Shown here one piece after another: positions 1 to 5,136 of a stretch of DNA of 12,086 nucleotides (position 1 is the stretch's first letter; each line of letters begins with the position of its first letter). Source of the stretch: Desulfobacterales bacterium (GTDB lineage Bacteria; Desulfobacterota; Desulfobacteria; Desulfobacterales; UBA11574); assembly GCA_030145595.1 (NCBI GenBank), contig JAQYVG010000089.1, positions 1 to 12,086 of the forward strand. The letters are read 5' to 3'. The notes beneath the pieces were generated by a model. The model did not search any database. It was not told the origin of the DNA and saw only the letters and a program-made list of their open reading frames with translations. The translations under genes were made by a program, and so were the position numbers.

Positions 1-132
1 CATCATTCCGGGGCCCATGTGCCAGTCGCTATATCTTCCCGACCCTGCCAGGGCATGGCTTGGGGAGAAAAGTGTGAAACCGGAAAGAACCGAAGTTGCA
101 AATCCTAAAAGCAATAGTTTTATGTGTCTCAT
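1..132 (-). CDS. Small exported or membrane protein, N-terminal part (partial)
   Basis: The reading frame starts at ATG 132-130 and stays open to the window edge (44 codons), so the C-terminus is missing. A strong Shine-Dalgarno AGGAGG (139-144) lies 6 nt upstream and fixes the start. The N-terminus is basic then hydrophobic (MRHIKLLLLGFATSVLSG) and ends in a plausible signal-peptidase site near SHALAG. The remaining residues are rich in Gly, Met, His and Trp (SDWHMGPGMM). Similar Gly/Met-rich starts occur in small SHOCT-type membrane proteins often found near metal-handling genes, but the diagnostic region is outside the window, so the family is a guess. It lies 98 bp downstream of the HMA-domain gene on the same strand and may share its transcript. 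Confidence 0.7.
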   Translation of the reverse strand, partial: MRHIKLLLLGFATSVLSGFTLFSPSHALAGSGRYSDWHMGPGMM

Positions 133-230
133 GATGTACCTCCTCTCATGATTATCAGAGTTACAACCGCCGATCCTGATGGCAGAAGAAGTCGTCTGGT
201 TGTTTTCATAATTGATATTTCCTTTATTCT

Positions 231-1115
231 TTATTGATTTTCCCGTCGGAGACCAAAAGTCGCATAGCTTGCCAGGACTCCGGCCGGTATTATTCCATTT
301 TTCTGCATGACTCGCAGCATGACACCGATTCCAAACAAATTGGAAAGCACGCCCAGCAAAAAGAGCTGTGCCTGGTATTCTGCCAGACCGGCCGCAGCCG
401 TTGATAAAAAGGGAAGGCCCAGCGCCGGTAAAAAAGCCACCAGGTAATGAGCGCAGCAGGCCGCCATGGATGCCGTTGACATCCCGCCGGAAGCAGCCAG
501 GCTCGATTTGGCTGACTTAACATTTTTCCCTTTCAGTCGTTTGCGGAGAAAAGAATACAAGGTGGCCTGCACACCCAAGCCGGCCGCAAGGGCAAGAATC
601 CACCACCGATACTCCTCAAACTGCATTCTGGCGTTATACCAATCGGAAACCAGGGTAATCAATCCCAAATAGAACCCGACAACAGCGATTGCCGCAGCCG
701 CCCCGATCAGATATGGGTGCGGGCTGAAAAGCTGTTTGGAAAGCAGCCCCTGCATGTTTATTGTCTCTTCCAAGTTGTCTGACTTGTTTTCGACAATACT
801 ATAGCCGGCAGTTTCCACAACCGCCATCAGATTATCCAGGCTGGTCTTCATCGGGTTAAAACTTACCGTGGCTTTCTGTTCAGCCAGGTCCACAACAGCA
901 TCGCCAACACCGGGACATTCCGACAGTGCCGCTTCAATCTTGCGGGCACAAGACATACAAGTCATGCCTTGAACAAAAAAAGAAACAGTTATATTGGTTC
1001 CACTTTCATCCGGCTGCATGGAAATATCAGAAGATTTCTTATTCAAGTTCTCTGATGCCCCGCAACAGCCCGCTAAAGAATTCTCTTTATTGTCTCCATG
1101 ATTTTTTTCTCTCAT
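231..1115 (-). CDS. HMA (heavy-metal-associated) domain protein with four membrane segments
   Basis: This 294-residue protein has a Cys-containing N-terminus (GCCG, residues 16-19), then an HMA domain at about 42-112. The metal-binding loop GMTCMSC has Cys53 and Cys56 and is followed by the usual two beta-alpha-beta halves. Four hydrophobic segments follow at about 133-157, 170-190, 216-240 and 250-270. The third begins with a CCAH motif (Cys220, Cys221, His223) that could pass a metal ion across the membrane. There is no P-type ATPase phosphorylation motif (DKTGT) and no ATP-binding domain, so it is not a CopA/ZntA pump. It resembles HMA-membrane proteins of unknown mechanism, loosely comparable to MerT-type carriers. 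The start is supported by GAGAGG 7-10 nt upstream. A role in transition-metal or mercury handling is inferred; the metal cannot be told from sequence. Confidence 0.85.
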   Translation of the reverse strand: MREKNHGDNKENSLAGCCGASENLNKKSSDISMQPDESGTNITVSFFVQGMTCMSCARKIEAALSECPGVGDAVVDLAEQKATVSFNPMKTSLDNLMAVVETAGYSIVENKSDNLEETINMQGLLSKQLFSPHPYLIGAAAAIAVVGFYLGLITLVSDWYNARMQFEEYRWWILALAAGLGVQATLYSFLRKRLKGKNVKSAKSSLAASGGMSTASMAACCAHYLVAFLPALGLPFLSTAAAGLAEYQAQLFLLGVLSNLFGIGVMLRVMQKNGIIPAGVLASYATFGLRRENQ

Positions 1116-1221
1116 AATTTACCTCTCGTCCGGTATTCTCAGGCAGCATTAAGAAATTAGTATTATAAGTTCTACCAGCAACCAGTAGTGTAATTATCAA
1201 ACTCATTGTAAATATTGTCAT
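1087..1221 (-). CDS. Possible 44-residue single-pass membrane peptide (doubtful)
   Basis: A short frame begins at ATG 1221-1219, preceded by a reasonable GAGG ribosome-binding site about 7 nt upstream. It encodes a hydrophobic N-terminus (MTIFTMSLIITLLVAG) followed by a polar tail. It overlaps the start of the HMA-domain gene by 29 nt in another frame, an arrangement compatible with translational coupling or a leader peptide. I do not recognise the peptide. The frame extends further upstream to 1341, but that part looks non-coding. It could be a chance ORF. Confidence 0.25.
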   Translation of the reverse strand: MTIFTMSLIITLLVAGRTYNTNFLMLPENTGREVNYERKKSWRQ

Positions 1222-1427
1222 AGATAAACCTCGTTTTTCATTTTGTTTAAAGTGTTGCTTAGAGGTATTGCAAGCGCTGTGCCAAGCACCGGTCAAACAC
1301 AGATAACTATTCAATTTTATGTGATTTGCTTGGGTTAACAATTAATCGAAGTTCATTTTTATCGCAAAAATAGACATGGAGGTGGGTAAAATGTATCCGG
1401 TCTTTATGAAGAAAAGTGTCTAAAGCT
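1222..1427. other. Gene-free region upstream of the HMA gene; possible minus-strand promoter
   Basis: I see no gene here. On the minus strand TTGACC (1296-1291) is followed after 19 bp by GCAATA (1271-1266). A long 19-bp spacer is typical of promoters under MerR-family metal regulators, which would suit a metal-handling gene. The -10 match is poor and no clear dyad fills the spacer, so this is weak. A TATCC half-site at 1394-1398 matches the right half of the GGATA-N5-TATCC palindrome located 30 bp further right. Confidence 0.2.
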
Positions 1428-1442
1428 GGATAATTAGTATCC
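1428..1442 (+). promoter_or_regulatory. Candidate activator site (copy A)
   Basis: The palindrome GGATA-ATTAG-TATCC ends exactly 100 bp before the first base of the sigma-54 element at 1543. The equivalent site in copy B has the same arms, a different 5-bp centre and the same 100-bp distance. Conserved arms with a free centre and a position about 125 bp upstream of the start site are what one expects of a dimer-binding site for a sigma-54 enhancer-binding protein. I do not recognise which regulator would bind. Confidence 0.45.
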
Positions 1443-1542
1443 AAAGTTCCCTACCCCTATTCCAAGAAAATAGCATTCACATTAACAACGGAAGCAAATA
1501 ACACCAGTTAATTTAAAAGGTTAAACGCTAACCAATGCAATG

Positions 1543-1557
1543 TGGCATGTTTATTGC
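1543..1557 (+). promoter_or_regulatory. Sigma-54 (RpoN) promoter, copy A
   Basis: TGGCATGTTTATTGC matches the -24/-12 consensus TGGCAYR-N4-TTGC at every defined position, with the GG and GC elements correctly spaced. Transcription would start about 12 nt downstream, near 1569, leaving a leader of about 110 nt before the small ORF at 1678. The same element is kept in copy B with one change in the free spacer. Confidence 0.7.
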
Positions 1558-1677
1558 GTTATTATCGAAATCAAAAGATTAAAAAAACAATAGAGTTCCA
1601 ATAAAACTTTAATGATCCGACATTCTATATTCGGGAATTTAAAAGGATAGATTATTCAATATTAGAAAGGAGGCTTT

Positions 1678-1968
1678 ATGCTTTGTTGTGTTGGTTTTAT
1701 AGGAGGGTATTCTGTGGGGCAATCTTTAGGTGGACATTGGACTTTTACCGCACCAGCGGTAGGTTTTGGTTTAGGCTTTTATGCTGATATGAAACTCATG
1801 CGTGGTATGCATGGGAAAAATTCCCCGAATAGTAATCAAAAAAGCAAGATGTCCTGTTGCGATTCATCTCCCAAGCGGGAAAAAACCGAAAATCCGCTAT
1901 TACAAGTCAGTGATATCAACACAAAAGAGGTCCGGCGGGCAGTGGTTAGTAAATTTGAGTTGAGTTGA
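1678..1968 (+). CDS. Small Gly-rich membrane-associated protein with CC motifs, copy A
   Basis: The 96-residue product starts with MLCC and has a Gly-rich, weakly hydrophobic region (about residues 5-36, with GGYSVGQSLGG and VGFGLGFYAD). The C-terminal half is polar and basic with a second Cys pair in KMSCCDS. The ribosome-binding site AAAGGAGG (1666-1673) is near perfect, which supports real translation. I do not recognise a family. The early Gly-rich segment could be one or two short membrane helices, and the paired cysteines suggest metal or thiol binding, but this is inference. It is the only gene in copy A of the duplicated module and follows a sigma-54 promoter. Its paralog at 3915-4172 is identical over the first 46 residues and lacks the last 11. 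Confidence 0.75.
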   Translation: MLCCVGFIGGYSVGQSLGGHWTFTAPAVGFGLGFYADMKLMRGMHGKNSPNSNQKSKMSCCDSSPKREKTENPLLQVSDINTKEVRRAVVSKFELS

Positions 1969-2176
1969 TAAGAATTTCCTTTTTTATAGAATTTCTCAAG
2001 GCCAAGCTATTCATTACTTATGGACTTTATCGACCGGGAAATGTGAAAAATTCTCTGATCGGAATAATTATTTCTATTACTTGTAGAAAGCTTTCAATGA
2101 TTGAGATTGTGGATTTATAAAAAAGGCGAAGTAATAACAAGAAATGATGCATTAGCAGAATCAGAATACGAATAAC
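1969..2176. other. Intergenic region, nothing recognised
   Basis: This is AT-rich spacer between small ORF copy A and the four-Cys membrane protein. It holds a short palindrome GAAAGCTTTC (2086-2095) and a direct repeat of GAATTTC soon after the ORF. I see no convincing terminator, promoter or RNA. Confidence 0.4.
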
Positions 2177-2641
2177 ATGAAGAAACAGAAAAACTCAGTA
2201 TTTCAACTTTTACTATTTATACTAGTGGGTATATTTTTAGCACAGATATTTATCCATCTCATATTTCATTTTAAACCCGACCTAAAACACTTTATTGACA
2301 TGATCTCATCCGCGCTCTTAATGGTCATACTCTTATTGCCAGTGCTCTACAAATTTGTTTTTCGACCAATGTCCTTGGAAATTTCTCAACGTCAACGAGC
2401 TGAGGAGGAAAGAAAAAAAACGATATTTAACCTTCAAGAGGCGCTTGCAGATGTCAAAACATTAAGTGGTTTACTCCCCATTTGCGCTTCCTGTAAAAAA
2501 ATCCGAGATGATACAGGCTATTGGAATCAAATTGAATCTTATATTCGTGATCATTCTGAAGTTGATTTTACTCACAGTATATGCCCTCAATGTGCGAAAG
2601 AGCTTTATCCAAATTTAAAAATTTGCGATGATAGTGGATAA
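2177..2641 (+). CDS. Two-pass membrane protein with C-terminal four-Cys signalling tail
   Basis: The 154-residue protein has two membrane segments (about 8-30 and 41-62), a charged linker likely to form a short coiled coil (about 66-95), then a compact C-terminal module with Cys103, Cys106, Cys136 and Cys139 (PICASCKKIRDD, YWNQIESYI, ICPQCAKELYP). From memory, this LSGLLPICASCKKIR...CPxCAKxLYP tail is found at the end of PAS, response-regulator and similar signalling proteins of Desulfobacterota; its function is unknown and the Cys spacing suggests a zinc ribbon or redox switch. Here it has no PAS, receiver or kinase domain, only a membrane anchor. The start lacks a clear Shine-Dalgarno sequence. 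Base composition is AT-rich compared with the ABC genes. It lies between the two copies of the duplicated module. Confidence 0.75.
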   Translation: MKKQKNSVFQLLLFILVGIFLAQIFIHLIFHFKPDLKHFIDMISSALLMVILLLPVLYKFVFRPMSLEISQRQRAEEERKKTIFNLQEALADVKTLSGLLPICASCKKIRDDTGYWNQIESYIRDHSEVDFTHSICPQCAKELYPNLKICDDSG

Positions 2642-2734
2642 TGCCTCATACATTATATGTATTATTTCTTTTCCAGAAAAGCAGATATACTTAAGATTCC
2701 TAGATATCTTAGGTGATAAAGAGGTCTAATTTTT

Positions 2735-3361
2735 ATGATCAAAACATCTGATACCGATCTTACCCGTAAAAGGTATAACCGGCTGGCCTTTTTCTATGAT
2801 TTCTTGGAGGCTCCCTTGGAAATGTTCCGGTTCGCAGCGTGGCGGTCCAGGCTGACAGATCGAATCGCCGGAAACCGGGCACTGGAGGTCGGTATAGGAA
2901 CCGGAAAGAACCTTCCTTACTATCCCCAGAATGTGCAGATTACTGCTATTGATTTCAGCCCCGGCATGCTCGTACGAGCTCAAAGCAAAGCGTCGGTTCT
3001 TGGCACTGCGGTGGAACTTCGAGAAATGGACGTCCAGCAATTGGCGTTCAGGGACCATTACTTTGATACGGTCTTCGCCACTTTTGTTTTCTGTTCGGTC
3101 CCTGACCCTGTGCTGGGATTAAAGGAACTTAAAAGGGTTTGCAAACCGGATGGCAGGCTCCTGCTCCTCGAACACATGCGGCCGGGCAACCCCCCTTTAG
3201 GCTTTTTCTTTGATTTGTTTAACCCCATGGTGGTGCGGATGATGGGTGCCAACATCAATCGCAGAACCATGGACAACATCAGAAAAGCGGGATGGAAAAT
3301 CCTGTATGAGGAACGACTTTCCTCCGACATCGTCCGGTGGATCGAAGCCGAACCACTTTAG
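2735..3361 (+). CDS. Class I SAM-dependent methyltransferase (UbiE/Methyltransf_11 type)
   Basis: The 208-residue protein has a Rossmann methyltransferase fold. Motif I EVGIGTGKN (51-59) binds S-adenosylmethionine, the acidic residue of AIDFSPGML (71-79) would contact the ribose, and MDVQQLAF (99-104 region) with FDTVFATFVFCSVPDP (110-125) forms motifs II and III. LKRVCKPDGRLLLLEH (132-147) is the usual strand 5. It is near the normal length of small UbiE-like enzymes. These act on quinones, phospholipids or other small molecules, and the substrate cannot be read from sequence. AGAGG lies about 11 nt before the ATG. It stands between the two duplicated modules, with no obvious partner gene. 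Base composition is more GC-rich than the adjacent repeats. Confidence 0.85.
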   Translation: MIKTSDTDLTRKRYNRLAFFYDFLEAPLEMFRFAAWRSRLTDRIAGNRALEVGIGTGKNLPYYPQNVQITAIDFSPGMLVRAQSKASVLGTAVELREMDVQQLAFRDHYFDTVFATFVFCSVPDPVLGLKELKRVCKPDGRLLLLEHMRPGNPPLGFFFDLFNPMVVRMMGANINRRTMDNIRKAGWKILYEERLSSDIVRWIEAEPL

Positions 3362-3406
3362 CTGGATACTTCTTATTCACTTGGATACCCTTCCAATGCT
3401 GAGATC

Positions 3407-3421
3407 GGATACTTTATATCC
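3407..3421 (+). promoter_or_regulatory. Candidate activator site (copy B)
   Basis: GGATA-CTTTA-TATCC has the same palindromic arms as copy A with a different centre, and ends exactly 100 bp before the sigma-54 element at 3522. Two more GGATAC half-sites lie upstream at 3363-3368 and 3382-3387, so several regulator dimers may bind here, as is common at sigma-54 enhancers. Confidence 0.45.
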
Positions 3422-3521
3422 AAATTTCCCTACCCCTATTCCAAGAAAATAGCATTTCCATTAACCACGAAAGCATATAAAACAAGTAAAATCAAAAGGT
3501 TGAACGCTAACCAGCACAATG

Positions 3522-3536
3522 TGGCATGCTTATTGC
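3522..3536 (+). promoter_or_regulatory. Sigma-54 (RpoN) promoter, copy B
   Basis: TGGCATGCTTATTGC is a full match to TGGCAYR-N4-TTGC and differs from copy A only in the spacer. The predicted start near 3548 gives a leader of about 370 nt because of the palindromic insertion. Transcription from here would run through small ORF copy B and could continue into the seleno-DsbA and ABC genes, since I see no clear terminator between them. Confidence 0.7.
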
Positions 3537-3656
3537 TCTATAATCGAAATCAAAAGATTAAAAAACAATAGTTGTCATTAAGAGAAAAAATGCAGTTCCA
3601 ATAAAATTTTAATGATCCGACATTCTATAATCGGGAATATAAAAGGATAGATTATT

Positions 3657-3893
3657 GAAGAACCCTGCAGCCCCGCTGAGCGGGATTTCCGCTACGCTCC
3701 ATCCTTGATGCTCGGGATCTACACTTCGCTCCGGCAAGCTGACTGCAGGGAATGTTCTGCCTTGCGGCAGTGCTTCGCGGGACTGTAAGGAATTCTATCA
3801 ATTTTTTTATTCGCTCGCTAACCCCGCAGCCCCGCTGGGCGGGATCTTCACTACGCTACGTCAAGTTGCGGGGAATGCGCTCGCTGTGCAGTT
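3657..3893. mobile_element. REP/MITE-like palindromic insertion in the leader of copy B
   Basis: Comparison with copy A (GATTATT joined directly to CAATAT) places this block of about 237 bp as an insertion. It contains two related hairpin units. Unit 1 has outer arms CCCTGCAG (3663-3670) and CTGCAGGG (3743-3750), and an inner hairpin CCCGC-TGA-GCGGG. Unit 2 has outer arms CCCCGCAG (3822-3829) and TTGCGGGG (3866-3873, one G-T pair), and an inner hairpin CCCGC-TGG-GCGGG (3831-3843). A smaller hairpin CTGCC-TTGC-GGCAG lies between them. It has no coding potential and at most a 2-bp target duplication (TT). This fits a REP-type doublet moved by a transposase encoded elsewhere. Confidence 0.7.
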
Positions 3894-3914
3894 CAATATC
3901 AGAAAGGAGGCTTT

Positions 3915-4172
3915 ATGCTTTGTTGTGTTGGTTTTATAGGAGGGTATTCTGTCGGGCAATCTTTAGGTGGACATTGGACTTTTACCGCACCAGCGGTAGG
4001 TTTTGGTTTAGGCTTTTATGCTGATATGAAACTCATGCGTGGTATGCATGGGCAAAAATCCCCGAATAGTAATCAAAAAAGTAAGATGCCCTGTTGCGAT
4101 TCATCTCCCAAGCGGGAAAAAACGGAAAAACCGCTATTACAAGGCAGTGCTATCAACACAAAAGAGGTCTGA
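3915..4172 (+). CDS. Small Gly-rich membrane-associated protein with CC motifs, copy B (shortened)
   Basis: This 85-residue paralog of the protein at 1678-1968 is identical for the first 46 residues (including MLCC and the Gly-rich region). It keeps the second Cys pair as KMPCCDS. The AAAGGAGG ribosome-binding site (3903-3910) is retained. CGG in copy A is TGA here (4170-4172), removing the last 11 residues, and one extra base just beyond shifts the old frame, so that tail is no longer under selection. Changes within the retained part are few. It would be the first gene after sigma-54 promoter B, 88 bp ahead of the seleno-DsbA gene. Function unknown; the paired Cys and the neighbouring thiol oxidoreductase make a thiol or metal role possible. 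Confidence 0.7.
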   Translation: MLCCVGFIGGYSVGQSLGGHWTFTAPAVGFGLGFYADMKLMRGMHGQKSPNSNQKSKMPCCDSSPKREKTEKPLLQGSAINTKEV

Positions 4173-4260
4173 CGGGACAGTGGTTAGTAAATTTGAGTTG
4201 AGTTTAATCGCAATTAATTGCTCCCATATACTTCGCGTGGCACAGCGTGGAGTAATGCCA

Positions 4261-5106
4261 ATGAAACGCCAGCTTGCTCTTTTTCTGATGGTTCTGGTCT
4301 TTTTATTGACAGGATTTGACGAAAGTCTTGCCACAGTGGAGTGGGATGTTCGCCAAACATTAAAAATAGAAAAGAGTCCCCGTGATGCAGTAATGTCGGT
4401 TAATGGTAAATGGATTTACGTGCTCACCGACGAAGGTGAGATTCTGATCTACGCACCAAATGGCAAGCTTAGGGACCGTATTTCCGTGGGCGGTTCCATT
4501 GATGGGATCAAAGCAGGTCCTCGGGAAGATACTCTACTTCTCACCAGTCGCAAAGACTCCACGGTCCAGATCATCACCCTTGATTTTGTCTATAACATCA
4601 AGGTTGAAGGCTCGCCTTTTAAGGGCCCGGCTGATGCACCGGTGGTGATTGCCACTTTCAACGATTTCCAGTGACCGTACTGTGCCAGGCTGGTGCCTAT
4701 ACTCGAGCAGGTGCTCGAGAAATACCCCCAGGCAGTAAAACTTGTTTTTAAAAATTTTCCGCTGAAAAACCACAAGTTTGCCCAACCTGCAGCAATTGCC
4801 GCCCATGCGGCGGGCAAACAGGGCAGGTTCTGGGAATTTCACGATTTACTCTTTAAAAATTACAAACGCTTGGATGCAAAGAAGGTGAAGCAGATAGCCC
4901 GGCAGCTTAATTTAGACCTGGTGCAGTTTGAAAAAGATCAAAAAGACCCACAGATTCGGGCGTTGATCACACGGGATCTGTCGGATGCGGCCAGGGCGGG
5001 CGTCCGTGCAACTCCTACCGTGTTTATCAACGGCAGACTTTTGCGCAACCGCAAACTGCCCGGCTTCCAGAGTATGATCGAAAAAGAACTAAAAAAAATA
5101 AATTGA
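4261..5106 (+). CDS. Exported DsbA-like thioredoxin-fold selenoprotein (Sec at UGA 4672-4674)
   Basis: Read through one in-frame TGA, this gives a 281-residue protein. A signal peptide (about 1-26, MKRQLALFLMVLVFLLTG) targets it to the envelope. A region of about 90 residues with beta-propeller-like strands (WIYVLTDEGEILIY) comes next, then a DsbA/Thioredoxin_4 domain from about 122. The TGA is codon 138, exactly where the first catalytic Cys of C-P-Y-C belongs (FNDFQ-U-PYCARLVP), with resolving Cys141, alpha domain, and cis-Pro252 in RATPTVFING. Both halves are in one frame and otherwise intact, so selenocysteine is much more likely than a nonsense mutation. ATG 4261 is chosen over 4255 because GGAG (4249-4252) is 8 nt away rather than 2. 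Likely role: oxidation, reduction or isomerisation of envelope thiols. Conventional annotation would show two fragments. It starts a five-gene run, 30 bp before the ABC ATPase. Confidence 0.87.
4672..4719 (+). promoter_or_regulatory. Candidate bacterial SECIS element downstream of the Sec UGA
   Basis: Two hairpins follow the UGA. The first is AGGC (4687-4690), loop UGGU (4691-4694), GCCU (4695-4698), with GGU starting 17 nt after the UGA; from memory, GGU starts 18 nt after the UGA in E. coli fdhF. The second is a perfect 7-bp stem CTCGAGC (4702-4708) and GCTCGAG (4713-4719) with loop AGGU (4709-4712), 34 nt after the UGA. Its GC-AGGU-GC top resembles the fdhF apical loop. Either could bind SelB. 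Which one acts is not decidable by eye. Confidence 0.5.
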
Positions 5107-5136
5107 AAGAAAAAATGATTAAGCAAGGAGAGAAAA

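Larger units (their letters stand above)
1428..1966 (+). repeat. Duplicated module, copy A (palindrome, sigma-54 promoter, leader, small ORF)
   Basis: This stretch of 539 bp is repeated at 3407-4204 in the same orientation. Conserved blocks include the GGATA-N5-TATCC palindrome, the TACCCCTATTCCAAGAAAAT block, GGTT(A/G)AACGCTAACC, the sigma-54 element, the block starting at AATGATCCGA, and nearly the whole ORF. In the coding part I count roughly a dozen differences over about 270 bp. Similarity stops abruptly after GAGTTGAGTT. Once the two extra segments of copy B (about 237 and 22 bp) are removed, both copies are 539 bp, so this is a clean and fairly recent duplication. No transposase or terminal inverted repeats flank it. 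Confidence 0.9.
3407..4204 (+). repeat. Duplicated module, copy B (with insertion)
   Basis: This is the second copy of the module at 1428-1966, in direct orientation. It has two extra segments: about 22 bp between CAATAG and AGTTCC (near 3572-3593), and a palindromic element of about 237 bp (3657-3893) in the leader. Outside these the copies align throughout. Copy B is followed at once by the seleno-DsbA/ABC gene run, while copy A is followed by unrelated sequence. The region 3362-3914 holds no gene other than this repeat material. Confidence 0.9.

Noticed and set aside
2735..3361. Arsenite or mercury methyltransferase
   Set aside because: It lacks the Cys-rich motifs of ArsM; the sequence shows only a generic UbiE-type SAM fold.
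3657..3893. CRISPR array or tRNA/rRNA in the palindromic block
   Set aside because: There are only two non-identical hairpin units, no regular spacers, and no tRNA cloverleaf. The layout fits REP-like DNA.
3752..4024. 90-residue plus-strand ORF across the insertion and the start of copy B
   Set aside because: It is a shadow frame that reads through the palindromic insertion and the real ORF, and has no ribosome-binding site.
4170..4172. The TGA ending small ORF copy B as a second selenocysteine codon
   Set aside because: Copy A has Arg (CGG) here, not Cys. The frame beyond closes after four more codons, and an adjacent indel shows decay.
4039..4260. N-terminal extension of the DsbA-like protein overlapping small ORF copy B
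   Set aside because: It is an out-of-frame reading of the small ORF. ATG 4261 has a well-placed GGAG and begins a clear signal peptide.
4672..4674. TGA as a true stop, giving two separate proteins (4261-4674 and a GTG-start ORF at 4693-5106)
   Set aside because: The second ORF would begin inside the thioredoxin fold with no ribosome-binding site, and the first would end just before the active site. Both are in one frame, with the TGA at the catalytic Cys position.
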